A stretch of DNA of 64,000 nt, taken from positions 1-64,000 of the forward strand of contig CAMWJF010000008.1 in NCBI GenBank assembly GCA_947174505.1. Reading direction: 5' to 3'. This DNA is from an uncultured Lachnospiraceae bacterium (GTDB lineage Bacteria > Bacillota > Clostridia > Lachnospirales > Lachnospiraceae). The translations under genes were made by a program, and so were the position numbers. The notes beneath the pieces are model-generated. The model saw only the letters and a list, made by a program, of their open reading frames with translations, was not told the DNA's origin and ran no database searches. The number at the start of each line of letters is the position of its first letter. The first letter of the stretch is position 1. This document shows positions 41,393 to 50,662 of this stretch, piece by piece.

Positions 41393-42664
41393 ATGACAGT
41401 TGAGATTATTGCAGTCGGAACAGAGATATTGCTTGGAAACATTGTGAACACAAACGCCGCCTACCTTGCGGAAAAATGTGCGGGACTCGGACTTTCCTGC
41501 TACCATCAGGATGTGGTCGGCGACAATGAGGAGAGGCTGATGGAGACCATCCGTCTGGCGCTTACCAGGGCGGATATCCTTCTCCTATCCGGCGGACTCG
41601 GACCCACGCAGGACGACCTGACCAAAGAGGCGGCGGCGAAGGTGATGGGAAAAGAACTGTATCTGCACGAGCCTTCCAAAGAAGCGATCCGGCAGTTTTT
41701 TGCGCAGCGGAATCTGGAGATTACGGAAAATAACTGGAAACAGGCCATGGTACCGGAAGGCTGTATTGTGGTGGAAAATCCGGGCGGCACCGCGCCCGGC
41801 ATTATTATAGCGGAGAACGGGAAGCATGTGGTGCTGATGCCAGGTCCGCCAGGGGAGCTGATCCCCATGTTTGAAAAGTCGATTATGCCTTATCTGGCGG
41901 GGCTTGCGTCGGGGGTCATCTATTCCCAGACCGTGAAAATCTGCGGCGTGGGGGAGAGCAAGGCGGAGAGCATGGTGGAGGATCTGGTGGAAGCACAGGA
42001 CAATCCTACTATTGCGACTTATGCCAAGACCGGTGAGGTGCACCTTCGTGTGACAGCCACGGCGCCGGACGAGAAGGAAGCGAAAAAGCTTGTTAAGCCC
42101 ATGGTCAAGGAGCTGAAAGGGCGCTTTGGCAATCATGTTTACACGACGGACAGTGAAGTGACGCTGGAGAAGGCTGTGGTGGATCTGCTTGCGGCAAATA
42201 AGCTGACGGCCTGTACGGTGGAGTCCTGTACGGGCGGGATGCTTTCAGCCAGACTGATCAATGTGCCCGGTGTGTCGGAGGTGTTTAAGTCCGGCTATGT
42301 GACCTATTCCAATAAATCCAAGCGGAGGCTTTTGGGCATCAAGAAAAATAATCTGATGAAGCATGGGGCGGTCAGCGAGCAGATTGCCAGAGAGATGGCA
42401 AAGACTGCGGCGGCTCTTGCCAGAACCGATGTGAGTGTTTCCACCACGGGCATTGCGGGGCCTGACGGCGGTACGCCCGAAAAGCCGGTGGGGCTTGTGT
42501 ATATCGGCTGTAATGTGTGCGGAAGAATTACGGTGAAGGAGTGCCGTTTCCACGGAAGCCGTGAAAAAATCCGGGAGAGTACGGTATCCGCGGCACTGTC
42601 TCTGATGCGCGAATGCATTTTGCAGTATTACAGTGAAGTGACCTTCGGCGGCAAGGAAAAATAA
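41393..42664 (+). CDS. cinA: Competence/damage-inducible protein CinA
   Basis: The 423-residue protein combines a MoaB-like N-terminal domain (VEIIAVGTEILLGNIVNTNA, GGLGPTQDDLTKEA) and a C-terminal PncC-type nicotinamide mononucleotide deamidase domain (TVESCTGGMLSARL, STTGIAGPDGGTPEKPVGLVY). ATG 41393 gives the usual MTVEII start; TTG 41369 is in frame upstream. In many Firmicutes recA follows directly, but here a repeat-rich gene intervenes. Confidence 0.94.
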   Translation: MTVEIIAVGTEILLGNIVNTNAAYLAEKCAGLGLSCYHQDVVGDNEERLMETIRLALTRADILLLSGGLGPTQDDLTKEAAAKVMGKELYLHEPSKEAIRQFFAQRNLEITENNWKQAMVPEGCIVVENPGGTAPGIIIAENGKHVVLMPGPPGELIPMFEKSIMPYLAGLASGVIYSQTVKICGVGESKAESMVEDLVEAQDNPTIATYAKTGEVHLRVTATAPDEKEAKKLVKPMVKELKGRFGNHVYTTDSEVTLEKAVVDLLAANKLTACTVESCTGGMLSARLINVPGVSEVFKSGYVTYSNKSKRRLLGIKKNNLMKHGAVSEQIAREMAKTAAALARTDVSVSTTGIAGPDGGTPEKPVGLVYIGCNVCGRITVKECRFHGSREKIRESTVSAALSLMRECILQYYSEVTFGGKEK

Positions 42665-42683
42665 AAAGGAGAGAAGGCTGCAT

Positions 42684-42711
42684 AAATTCTCGTGATCGCA
42701 GAGCAGAATTT
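42684..42711 (+). repeat. Hairpin in the leader of the repeat-protein gene
   Basis: AAATTCT (42684-42690) pairs with AGAATTT (42705-42711). Further on, AGAATGCTTCG just before the GGAGG site resembles the first half of the GAGAATGC palindromes found at four other places in the window. Confidence 0.4.
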
Positions 42712-42761
42712 GTGATTCTGTCCGCGGCCTCAGCATAGAATGCTTCGGAATGGAGGAAAGA

Positions 42762-44549
42762 ATGAACGAATCGGATAAGTTGGAAGGACTGCAGGAGGGA
42801 GAAAGCAGGGAAAACGATGTCTATACAGATCCTTATGTCTCCGAGAGCAGCAAAGATGTTTACACAACGCCGGAAGTGGTGGAAACGGCAGTTGTTGTAG
42901 AGGAGACGGAGCCCGCGGCGGTTGTTGCGGATACGCACGGTCTTTTTTCCGGGAATCAGGCAGAAAACCAGTCCCCTTACGGGAATCAGAACAGCGGTTA
43001 CGGCGCGCAGCCTCCTTACGGAAATCAGACGGGCGGTTACGGCATGCAGCTTCCCTATGGGAACCAGACCGACGGTTACGGTATGCAGCCTCCCTACGGG
43101 AACCAGGCGGGCAGCTACGGTATGCAGTCTCCTTATGGGAACCAGGCGGGCGGTTACGGTATGCAGCCTCCCTACGGGAATCAGGCGGGCAGCTACGATG
43201 CACAGCCTCCCTACGGGAACCAGACGGGCAGCTACGACGGGCAGCTCCCTTATGGGAATCAGAACGGCAGCTATGGGGCACAGTCCCCTTATGGGAGTCA
43301 GACGGGCAGTTACGATGTGCAGTCCCTTTATGGGAATCAGAACAGCAGCTATGGGGCACAGCCCCCTTATGGGGATCAGGCGGGCAGCTACGACGGGCAG
43401 CCCCCTTATGGAAACCAGGCGGGCAGCTACGGGTCACAGTCCCCTTATGGGAGTCAGGCGGGGAGCTACGGCGGGCAGTCTCCTTATGGGAATCAGGCGG
43501 GAAGCAGCGACACACAGTCTCCCTACGGAAACCAGCAGGCAGGCGGCGGCTATGGTGGGCAGCCTCCCTATGGCGGACAGCCGCCTTACAACAATCCTTA
43601 CAGCCCCTATGCCCTGCCTCAGAAAAAGCAGAATACAGGGCTGATTGTGGGTATCGTCATCGGTATTATCGTTCTGTTTCTCGTGGCGGTATTTGCGCTG
43701 GCGAGCAAGGCGGTGAATCTGGCCTCCGAGAAGGAGAAGGAAGACCTTCGCCGTGATGTGTACGATTTTGATGACGATTATGATTATAATTTTCATAATG
43801 GCCATGATGCGTATGACTTTGAATATGATTATGACGACAAATTTGATTACAGCGATTATTTTAGCGATGATGATTTATACGGTGACGACTATTTTGACGG
43901 CACCGGGTACGACGACCGGTATTATAATCTGCATAACGAAATCAGGTCAGATCTTTCCTATCAGGTGGAGCTGGAGGATTATGAGTATGAGTCGGATTAT
44001 GAGAATGTTATAATTCTGGCCAGCATCCCGGTTATTTCCGGGGAGAATGTGCCGAATCTGGATAAGATCAACGAGGATATCCGGGACGAAGTAGAGGAAA
44101 TGACAGAGCTTTTTGAGGAGGCGTATGAATCCCACGTCAGGGAGAGCGAGGAAAATTATTTCATGGCATCCCTGGTCGGTTATGTGGCCTATATGGATGA
44201 GGATAAGCTGAGCATTGCCTATCAGGAGGAGATGTACAGCGACTGGGACGGCGGCGTTTATCTGCGGAGCATTAATATTGATATAAAAAACGGGGTTATT
44301 CTGGACAATGAGGATATCCTTGCGGTTGACGATGAATTTTCCGTGGAATTCCGCCAGAAGAGCGATGAGCAGAACGGGGAAATTTCCTACCTTACTTATA
44401 TGACGGATCAGCAGATTACGGATTATTTTAAATCTGACGATATCATTGTCTTCTACACGCCCAAGGGCATGGAGATTGGTTTTAACTACGAGGAGGGCTG
44501 GGTGACGGTCACCTACGAGGAATATGAAAAGTACCTGAAGGTATTTTAA
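42762..44549 (+). CDS. PYGNQ-repeat single-pass membrane protein with DUF3298-like domain
   Basis: The predicted 595-residue protein has four parts: an acidic N-terminal tail of about 70 residues, 15 tandem 13-residue repeats of the type PYGNQAGSYGMQS, one membrane helix (TGLIVGIVIGIIVLFLVAVF, about residues 292-314), then an Asp/Tyr-rich linker (about 325-395) and a folded C-terminal domain of about 190 residues. The last contains the YQEEMYSDWDGGVYLRSINI stretch typical of DUF3298/RsiV-like extracellular domains. The repeats would face the cytoplasm and resemble low-complexity, condensate-forming sequences. GGAGG is five bases before the ATG at 42762. Function unknown. Confidence 0.8.
   Translation: MNESDKLEGLQEGESRENDVYTDPYVSESSKDVYTTPEVVETAVVVEETEPAAVVADTHGLFSGNQAENQSPYGNQNSGYGAQPPYGNQTGGYGMQLPYGNQTDGYGMQPPYGNQAGSYGMQSPYGNQAGGYGMQPPYGNQAGSYDAQPPYGNQTGSYDGQLPYGNQNGSYGAQSPYGSQTGSYDVQSLYGNQNSSYGAQPPYGDQAGSYDGQPPYGNQAGSYGSQSPYGSQAGSYGGQSPYGNQAGSSDTQSPYGNQQAGGGYGGQPPYGGQPPYNNPYSPYALPQKKQNTGLIVGIVIGIIVLFLVAVFALASKAVNLASEKEKEDLRRDVYDFDDDYDYNFHNGHDAYDFEYDYDDKFDYSDYFSDDDLYGDDYFDGTGYDDRYYNLHNEIRSDLSYQVELEDYEYESDYENVIILASIPVISGENVPNLDKINEDIRDEVEEMTELFEEAYESHVRESEENYFMASLVGYVAYMDEDKLSIAYQEEMYSDWDGGVYLRSINIDIKNGVILDNEDILAVDDEFSVEFRQKSDEQNGEISYLTYMTDQQITDYFKSDDIIVFYTPKGMEIGFNYEEGWVTVTYEEYEKYLKVF
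42975..43565 (+). repeat. Tandem 39-bp repeats, 15 units
   Basis: Fifteen direct repeats in frame, each 39 bases and 13 codons, the last extended to 45. The unit reads P-Y-G-N-Q-x-G-S-Y-x-x-Q-P/S. Pro, Tyr, Gly, Asn and Gln are nearly fixed while positions 6, 10, 11 and 13 vary. A shortened unit PYGGQP and a PYNNPYSPY stretch close the array. Bases differ mostly at third positions, so the peptide is conserved. Confidence 0.95.
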
Positions 44550-44557
44550 ACAGGGCA

Positions 44558-44607
44558 GGGGAAAAGGCGCGCACGTGGGAGTTTACGGCTGCGGCCTTTT
44601 CCTTTTT
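44558..44607 (+). terminator. Likely terminator after the repeat-protein gene
   Basis: GGAAAAGGC (44560-44568) pairs with GCCTTTTCC (44594-44602), followed by five T. The loop is long (25 bases), holding further GC-rich sequence. It starts ten bases after the stop codon. Confidence 0.65.
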
Positions 44608-44619
44608 GGTTATGACAAG

Positions 44620-44656
44620 GACCAGGGTGTAAAAAGCGCCTTTTGACGCCCTGGTC
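44620..44656. repeat. Second strong hairpin upstream of recA
   Basis: GACCAGGGTGT (44620-44630) pairs with ACGCCCTGGTC (44646-44656) over 11 positions including one G-U, with a 15-base loop containing AAAAAGCGCCTTTTG, itself able to pair. It follows the terminator by 12 bases and may work from the other strand or as a backup. Confidence 0.55.
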
Positions 44657-44799
44657 TACAAATAATAACTTGCGGTTTTCCGGTTTCTCTGGTAGACTTG
44701 TCTTATCTGAGAAAGTGGAATCTGTTATGCATATGCATGTCCGGCATTTCGCCACGATTTCCATATTCTTTCATATTTTACAGAGGAAAGGAGGGTAAA

Positions 44800-44829
44800 G
44801 TGTCATTTATGGGACATGAAAAATGTTAA
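44800..44829 (+). other. Possible nine-codon ORF upstream of recA
   Basis: GTG at 44800 follows a very strong AAAGGAGGGTAAA and reads MSFMGHEKC before TAA. A promoter-like pair TTGCGG (44670-44675) and TAGACT (44693-44698), 17 bases apart, lies upstream. It could be a leader peptide or the remains of a removed gene; the rest of the 390 bases between the repeat-protein gene and recA holds only the hairpins and the recA promoter. Confidence 0.3.
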
Positions 44830-44851
44830 GATCATTTTATCAAATTTGAAG

Positions 44852-44880
44852 TTGACAAAAACGAACATTTGTTTTATTCT
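44852..44880 (+). promoter_or_regulatory. recA promoter
   Basis: TTGACA (44852-44857) and TATTCT (44875-44880) are 17 bases apart. The start site would be about 44887, inside the second SOS box. Confidence 0.8.
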
Positions 44881-44899
44881 ATGGTAAGAACAAATGTTC
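44863..44899. promoter_or_regulatory. Two LexA (SOS) boxes at recA
   Basis: The consensus for Gram-positive LexA is CGAACnnnnGTTCG. Box 1 is GAAC-ATTT-GTTT (44863-44874), filling the promoter spacer with one mismatch. Box 2 is GAAC-AAAT-GTTC (44888-44899), a perfect dyad at the transcription start. Both would let LexA block RNA polymerase until DNA damage. Confidence 0.85.
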
Positions 44900-44941
44900 T
44901 ACAATCGGGAGCGGGGAAGCCGCTCTGACATGGAGGGAAAC

Positions 44942-46042
44942 ATGGAAAAAGATGAAAAATTAAAAGCGTTGGATGCGGCCTTAGGGCAGATAGAGAGGCA
45001 GTTCGGAAAGGGCGCCGTTATGAAGCTGGGCGACCCTTCCGTACAGATGAATGTGGAGACGATACCCACGGGATCTTTGAGTCTGGATATTGCGCTGGGA
45101 CTCGGTGGAATTCCGAAGGGCAGGGTGATTGAGATTTACGGTCCTGAGTCCAGTGGTAAAACCACGGTTACCCTGCATATGATTGCGGAGGTGCAGAAGA
45201 GGGGCGGCATTGCCGGATTTATTGACGCAGAGCATGCCCTGGATCCCGTCTATGCGAAGAACATCGGCGTGGATATTGACAACCTTTATATTTCCCAGCC
45301 GGACTGCGGAGAGCAGGCACTGGAGATTACGGAGACGATGGTGCGTTCAGGCGCGGTGGATATTATTGTGGTGGACTCTGTAGCGGCCCTTGTGCCGAAA
45401 GCGGAGATTGACGGCGACATGGGCGACAGCCACGTGGGACTGCAGGCCAGACTGATGTCGCAGGCGCTCAGAAAGCTGACTGCGGTTATCAGCAAATCCA
45501 ACTGTACGGTTATTTTTATTAACCAGCTTCGTGAGAAAGTGGGCGTTATGTTCGGAAACCCGGAGACGACCACGGGCGGCCGCGCCCTGAAATTCTACTC
45601 TTCCGTCAGACTGGACGTCAGAAGGATTGAGGCGCTGAAACAGGGCGGCGAGGTAATCGGAAACAGAACCCGCGTAAAGATCGTTAAGAATAAGGTGGCG
45701 CCGCCTTTCAGGGAGGCGGAATTTGATATTATGTTCGGCGAGGGTATTTCGACGCAGGGCGATATTCTGGATCTGGCGGCGGAGAATAATATTATCAATA
45801 AGAGCGGTGCATGGTATGCCTATGACGGGAGCAAGATCGGGCAGGGCAGGGAGAATGCGAAGCAGTATCTGAAGGATAACCCGCAGATCTGTGCCGAAGT
45901 GGAGAGAAAGGTCAGAGAGCTTTTCAATATGGAGACGGATTCCGCGGAGGAGAAACCGGCCGGAGAGGCAGCTTCCGAAACGCCATCGAAGCCCGCCAAG
46001 GCGTCCAAGGCCGATAAGGAAGCCGAAAAGGAGAAGGCATAA
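44942..46042 (+). CDS. recA: Recombinase A
   Basis: The 366-residue protein contains the P-loop [32 protein letters not shown] split over loop L1/L2, and a Lys/Ala/Glu-rich C-terminal tail ([20 protein letters not shown]). RecA drives strand exchange and LexA self-cleavage. ATG 44942 is placed by GGAGGG five bases before it; the frame is open from 44894. Regulated by the two SOS boxes upstream. recX follows. Confidence 0.97.
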   Translation: MEKDEKLKALDAALGQIERQFGKGAVMKLGDPSVQMNVETIPTGSLSLDIALGLGGIPKGRVIEIYGPESSGKTTVTLHMIAEVQKRGGIAGFIDAEHALDPVYAKNIGVDIDNLYISQPDCGEQALEITETMVRSGAVDIIVVDSVAALVPKAEIDGDMGDSHVGLQARLMSQALRKLTAVISKSNCTVIFINQLREKVGVMFGNPETTTGGRALKFYSSVRLDVRRIEALKQGGEVIGNRTRVKIVKNKVAPPFREAEFDIMFGEGISTQGDILDLAAENNIINKSGAWYAYDGSKIGQGRENAKQYLKDNPQICAEVERKVRELFNMETDSAEEKPAGEAASETPSKPAKASKADKEAEKEKA

Positions 46043-46125
46043 GGAAGAATGAGAAAGGAATCCCAGTGGGGAGAACCCTGTCGTCCAGGAAAGGCCGACG
46101 GGATTTAGGATGCAGGGAAAACGAA

Positions 46126-46743
46126 ATGATCGTCACACAGCTTACGGATATGGGAAAAGGCCGCTATAAGGTGTACATAGAGGAACGCCCGGCTTTTGCG
46201 CTTTACAGAGGAGAGCTGAAGCGTCTGGGAATCAGAGAAGGGGAAGAGATCACGGAGGAGAGCCTGCGTGAGATCCATGAGGAAATTCTGCCGCTGCGGG
46301 CAAAGAAGCGGGCGATGAATCTGCTGCAGAAAAGAGAATATACGGCGGCCGCCCTGCGCGGGAAGCTGCGGGACGGGGAGTACCCGGAGGCGTGCATCGA
46401 TGAGGCGGTCGCCTATGTGGAATCCTACGGTTATGTGGACGATCAGCGTTATGCAAAGGATTTTATTGTCTATAATCTGGACAGAAAGAGCCGGGTGCGG
46501 ATCGAACAGGATCTTATGCGGAAAGGAATTCGAAAAGAAACGATACGCGCTGTCTTTGACGAACTGGAGGAGGAGGGCACGAAGCAGGATGAGGCAGCTA
46601 TGATACAGAGCCTTCTGGAAAAGAAAAAATATGACGCAAAAACAGCCGATGGGCAGGAAAAACAGAGAATGTACGCCTATCTCTACCGAAAAGGCTTTCA
46701 TTCCGATTCGATTAACAGAGCTCTTTTGCTTGACATAACATAA
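46126..46743 (+). CDS. recX: Regulatory protein RecX
   Basis: The 205-residue protein shows the RecX three-helix repeats: RAMNLLQKREYTAAALRGKL, VAYVESYGYVDDQRYAKDFI and the final KQRMYAYLYRKGFHSDSINR. RecX limits RecA filament growth. The shorter start at 46126 is preferred; the frame continues upstream to 46066 without conserved sequence. The promoter of rny lies within its last codons. Confidence 0.9.
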   Translation: MIVTQLTDMGKGRYKVYIEERPAFALYRGELKRLGIREGEEITEESLREIHEEILPLRAKKRAMNLLQKREYTAAALRGKLRDGEYPEACIDEAVAYVESYGYVDDQRYAKDFIVYNLDRKSRVRIEQDLMRKGIRKETIRAVFDELEEEGTKQDEAAMIQSLLEKKKYDAKTADGQEKQRMYAYLYRKGFHSDSINRALLLDIT

Positions 46744-46758
46744 AATTCAGTATAGAAT
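46730..46758 (+). promoter_or_regulatory. rny promoter overlapping the recX end
   Basis: TTGACA (46730-46735) is encoded by the last sense codons of recX; TAGAAT (46753-46758) lies 17 bases on. The leader would be about 105 bases. Confidence 0.7.
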
Positions 46759-46786
46759 TAGTTTGTTGTAGTTTTGCTAACTATCG

Positions 46787-46817
46787 GGCTGTCATGATTT
46801 GGAAAGTGTCGACAGCC
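46787..46817. repeat. Inverted repeat in the rny leader
   Basis: GGCTGTC (46787-46793) and GACAGCC (46811-46817) are perfect 7-base arms with a 17-base loop. Downstream, AGGAG-gtg-CTCCT (46855-46867) folds the rny ribosome binding site into a small stem. Confidence 0.5.
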
Positions 46818-46870
46818 GTCAATAGATTTGGTAATGTACAATGAAAACTAAATAAGGAGGTGCTCCTGTA

Positions 46871-48421
46871 ATGTGGTGGCAAGTTTTGTTAGCAATAGTC
46901 GTCACACTGGTGATCGCCGTTCCGACTACCGCGCTGGTTGCGATTAACTATCAGAAAAAGATGGTGGAAGCAAAGCTCGGCAATGCGGACGAGAAAGCCA
47001 GGGAGATTATTGACGAAGCTCTCAAGACTGCTGAGACGAAGAAGCGAGAGTCGCTGCTTGAGGTCAAGGAAGAGTCCATTCGCACGAAGAATGAGCTGGA
47101 CAAGGAAATCAAGGAACGACGCGCAGAAGCGCAGCGCTATGAGCGGCGCGTTCAGCAGAAGGAAGAGAACATCGACAAGAAAGCGGACGCTATTGAGAAG
47201 AAAGAAGCGAGCCTGGCAGAGAAGGAAGAAACTCTCGCCAAGCAGCGCGAAGAAATTTCCAAACTGAGCGAACAAAGATTACAGGAACTGGAACGAATCT
47301 CAGGATTGACCTCCGAACAGGCAAAAGACTATCTGTTGAAAATTGTTGAAGATGAAGTGAAGCACGAAACTGCTGTCATGGTTAAGGAAATGGAGAGCAG
47401 GGCGAAGGAGGAAGCGGACAAGAAGGCGAAAGAGTATGTTGTTACTGCCATTCAGAAATGTGCGGCAGACCATGTGTCCGAAACCACGATTTCTGTGGTA
47501 CAGCTTCCCAATGATGAGATGAAAGGCAGGATCATCGGTAGAGAGGGGCGCAATATCAGAACGCTCGAGACGATGACAGGCGTGGACTTAATCATTGACG
47601 ACACACCCGAAGCAGTCATTCTTTCCGGCTTTGACCCGATCCGCAGGGAAGTGGCGAGGATCGCTCTCGAGAAGCTGATCGTGGACGGACGTATTCATCC
47701 GGCCAGGATTGAGGAAATGGTCGAGAAGGCGCAGAAGGAAGTCGAAGTTATGATGAAAGAGGAGGGCGAAGCAGCCACCCTCGAAGTCGGCGTACATGGT
47801 ATCCATCCTGAACTGGTGAGACTGCTTGGTAAGATGAAGTTCAGAACCAGCTACGGGCAGAACGCTCTGAAACATTCCATTGAAGTGGCGCAGCTTTCGG
47901 GCTTATTGGCGGCGGAAATGGGACTGGATGTCAGAATGGCCAAGCGTGCAGGACTGCTGCATGATATTGGCAAAGCGGTGGATCACGAGATGGAAGGATC
48001 GCATATCCAGCTTGGCGTAGAACTTTGCAGGAAGTATAAGGAAGGGCCGATCGTTATTAACGCGGTGGAATCCCATCACGGCGACGTGGAGGCCCAGACT
48101 CTGATTGCATGTCTGGTACAGGCGGCTGATACGATTTCTGCGGCGAGACCGGGTGCGAGAAGAGAAACATTAGAGACATATACAACAAGACTGAAACAAT
48201 TAGAAGACATCACAAACAATTTCAAAGGTGTGGATAAATCTTTTGCTATTCAGGCAGGTAGAGAGATTCGTGTAATGGTAGTTCCGGAACAGATTAGTGA
48301 TTCTGATATGGTACTGCTCGCGAGAGATATTTCCAAGCAGATTGAGGCTGAGTTGGAATATCCCGGACAGATCAAGGTAAATGTGATCCGAGAGAGTCGT
48401 GTCATAGACTATGCCAAATAG
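46871..48421 (+). CDS. rny: Ribonuclease Y
   Basis: The 516-residue protein has an N-terminal membrane helix ([20 protein letters not shown]), a long coiled coil (about 30-200) rich in Lys/Glu, a KH domain ([20 protein letters not shown]) and an HD domain ([19 protein letters not shown]). It is the main mRNA-decay endonuclease of many Firmicutes. AAGGAGG is ten bases before the ATG. It follows recA-recX. Confidence 0.96.
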   Translation: MWWQVLLAIVVTLVIAVPTTALVAINYQKKMVEAKLGNADEKAREIIDEALKTAETKKRESLLEVKEESIRTKNELDKEIKERRAEAQRYERRVQQKEENIDKKADAIEKKEASLAEKEETLAKQREEISKLSEQRLQELERISGLTSEQAKDYLLKIVEDEVKHETAVMVKEMESRAKEEADKKAKEYVVTAIQKCAADHVSETTISVVQLPNDEMKGRIIGREGRNIRTLETMTGVDLIIDDTPEAVILSGFDPIRREVARIALEKLIVDGRIHPARIEEMVEKAQKEVEVMMKEEGEAATLEVGVHGIHPELVRLLGKMKFRTSYGQNALKHSIEVAQLSGLLAAEMGLDVRMAKRAGLLHDIGKAVDHEMEGSHIQLGVELCRKYKEGPIVINAVESHHGDVEAQTLIACLVQAADTISAARPGARRETLETYTTRLKQLEDITNNFKGVDKSFAIQAGREIRVMVVPEQISDSDMVLLARDISKQIEAELEYPGQIKVNVIRESRVIDYAK

Positions 48422-48426
48422 TACAA

Positions 48427-48457
48427 AACCCCGCAGATTTTATTCTGCGGGGTTTTT
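48427..48457 (+). terminator. Terminator after rny
   Basis: CCCCGCAGA (48429-48437) pairs with TCTGCGGGG (48444-48452), followed by five T. It begins six bases after the rny stop codon. Confidence 0.92.
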
Positions 48458-48539
48458 CAGCGGGTGCGGACAGATACTTATTTAACATTTTTACCATAAA
48501 ATGGCCTTAGAAATACAGAAAATTGTCGTATATGCATAC

Positions 48540-48568
48540 TTGTGAAATTGGCATACTTATAGTAGAAT
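48540..48568 (+). promoter_or_regulatory. Promoter of the aminotransferase gene
   Basis: TTGTGA (48540-48545) and TAGAAT (48563-48568) are 17 bases apart. GCATACTT occurs twice here, at 48534 and 48551, 17 bases apart, which may be a regulator site. Confidence 0.5.
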
Positions 48569-48632
48569 AAATATCGGTGTATGATTGTATACAATTATTC
48601 AATAGCATGATTACAGGATGCAGGAGGGTACT

Positions 48633-49934
48633 ATGAAAGCGTACAGTGTGATGACCAAAAAAGAACTCATGGCACAGAAGACGGAGCTTGAGAGACAGTT
48701 TGCCGAGGCTAAGGGAAAGGGCTTGCAGCTTGATATGTCCAGGGGTAAGCCGGAACCGGCACAGCTTGATATGGGCATGGGTCTTATGGATGCTTTAAAT
48801 GCCGATTCGGATATGAAGTGCATGGAAGGCGTGGATACGAGAAACTATGGTCTGATGGATGGCATCACGGAGGCGAAACATCTGATGGCGGATGTGATGG
48901 ATGTTTCGGCGGAGAATGTGATTGTTTTTGGCAATTCCAGTCTGGCAATCATGTATGATACGGTTTCCCGTTCCTATACACACGGCGTTATGGGATCGAC
49001 TCCCTGGTGCAAGCTGGATCAGGTCAAATTTTTATGTCCCGTACCGGGCTATGACAGACATTTTGCAATCACGCAGCATTTCGGAATTGAAATGATTCCG
49101 ATTCCGATGACGCCCACGGGGCCGGATATGGATCTTGTGGAAAAATATGTGTCGACGGATGCGGCAGTGAAGGGAATCTGGTGTGTGCCCAAGTATTCCA
49201 ATCCGCAGGGAATCACTTATTCCGATGAGACGGTGAGACGCTTTGCGGCGCTGAAGCCGGCAGCGGAGGATTTCCGTATTTATTGGGATAACGCTTATGC
49301 AGTGCATCATCTTTATGAGGACAGACAGGATACGCTTCTTGAGATTCTGAGTGAGTGTGAGAAGGCGGGCAATCCGGATATGGTTTTTGAATTCTGCTCC
49401 ACCTCCAAAATCACCTTCTCCGGCGCGGGTATGGCGGCGATGGCTGCATCTTCGGCCAATTTGGCTGATGTGAAGAAGACTTTGACCTTACGGACCATCG
49501 GTTATGACAAGGTGAATCAGCTTCGCCATGCCAGATATTTTAAAAATCTGGAGGGAATGCTTGCCCATATGAAGAAACACGCGGATATTATCAGACCCAA
49601 GTTTGAGGCAGTGCTTTCGGTTTTGGAGCGGGAGCTCGGGGGTTTAGGGATCGGAGAGTGGACGAAACCGCTGGGCGGTTATTTCATTTCCTTTGAGTCG
49701 ATGGAGGGCTGTGCGAAAGAGATCGTGGCAAAATGTAAGGAGCTTGGCGTGGTTCTCACTGGCGCAGGCGCAACCTTCCCTTACGGAAAGGATCCGAAAG
49801 ACAGCAATATCCGTATTGCACCCACTTATCCGACAGCGGAGGAGATGGCACAGGCTACGGACGTGTTCGTGCTTTGTGTAAAGCTGGCAAGCGTGGAGAA
49901 GCTGCTGCGGGAGGCAGTTGCCGAAACCGCCTAA
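48633..49934 (+). CDS. PLP-dependent aminotransferase (Aminotran_MocR family)
   Basis: The 433-residue protein starts with a LDMSRGKPEPAQLDM motif and has MYDTVSRSYTHGV, CPVPGYDRHFAI, IYWDNAYAVHHL and EFCSTSKITFSGAGMAAM; the Lys in the last motif should bind pyridoxal phosphate. This set belongs to PF12897, whose members are aspartate or alanine aminotransferases. CAGGAGGG lies six bases before the ATG. The substrate is not certain. Confidence 0.85.
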   Translation: MKAYSVMTKKELMAQKTELERQFAEAKGKGLQLDMSRGKPEPAQLDMGMGLMDALNADSDMKCMEGVDTRNYGLMDGITEAKHLMADVMDVSAENVIVFGNSSLAIMYDTVSRSYTHGVMGSTPWCKLDQVKFLCPVPGYDRHFAITQHFGIEMIPIPMTPTGPDMDLVEKYVSTDAAVKGIWCVPKYSNPQGITYSDETVRRFAALKPAAEDFRIYWDNAYAVHHLYEDRQDTLLEILSECEKAGNPDMVFEFCSTSKITFSGAGMAAMAASSANLADVKKTLTLRTIGYDKVNQLRHARYFKNLEGMLAHMKKHADIIRPKFEAVLSVLERELGGLGIGEWTKPLGGYFISFESMEGCAKEIVAKCKELGVVLTGAGATFPYGKDPKDSNIRIAPTYPTAEEMAQATDVFVLCVKLASVEKLLREAVAETA

Positions 49935-50027
49935 AAGCAGCGTTTTCCCATGGATGATGTGTGCCGCAAAAGGCGGCATGGAGACTTGTGGTAAGAAATT
50001 ATAGTTTAAGAAAAGGATATCAATAAA

Positions 50028-50570
50028 ATGGCGGACAATCATTACGAGCGGTTAGGCAGGGAACTGGTTCACAAGGGTGCAATCATTGATTATTATCAGG
50101 ATACGATCCGTGTGGAAAACGGCAATGTGGTCAAGTGGGATCTGATTGACCATAAGGGCGCGGCGGCTGTTGTGGCGGTGAAGGACGACGGGAAACTTCT
50201 GATGGTGAGACAGTACCGCAATGCGTTGGACCGTGAGACGCTGGAAATTCCGGCCGGCGGTTTAAACAGTGTGGATGAGCCGACGAAAGAGGCGGCGGCC
50301 AGGGAGCTGGAGGAGGAGACTGGCTATGTGGCGGGAAAACTGGAGCTTCTGCTGACGCTGCGGACGACAGTTGCCTTCTGCAACGAAAAGATAGATGTGT
50401 ATCTGGCGACGGATTTGAAGCCCGGCCGCCAGCATCTGGATGAGGATGAATTTTTGAATGCGGAAAGCCATGATCTTGACGAACTGGTGCAGATGATTTA
50501 TGATTGCAGGATTCAGGACGGAAAGACGGTATCTGCGATTTTGGCCTACAAGGGAAAATACGGAAAGTAG
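50028..50570 (+). CDS. NUDIX hydrolase (ADP-ribose pyrophosphatase type)
   Basis: The 180-residue protein has a complete NUDIX box GLNSVDEPTKEAAARELEEE followed by TGY, residues about 83-105. NudF-type ADP-ribose pyrophosphatases have this length and context. The run of nudF, spoIIM and xerD is conserved in Bacillus, and recurs here, which supports the NudF assignment. Confidence 0.88.
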   Translation: MADNHYERLGRELVHKGAIIDYYQDTIRVENGNVVKWDLIDHKGAAAVVAVKDDGKLLMVRQYRNALDRETLEIPAGGLNSVDEPTKEAAARELEEETGYVAGKLELLLTLRTTVAFCNEKIDVYLATDLKPGRQHLDEDEFLNAESHDLDELVQMIYDCRIQDGKTVSAILAYKGKYGK

Positions 50571-50662
50571 CATATGTTATTAAATTTAGTACTGTGCAGG
50601 ATGCAGTCATGCCTCGTCCCTTTGGGACATATACTGATCCTAGAGAAGAATGAAGAGGCGGT

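Noticed and set aside
42975-43565. Regular 39-base repeats as a CRISPR array
   Set aside because: Units abut without spacers, stay in frame and encode a conserved 13-residue peptide.
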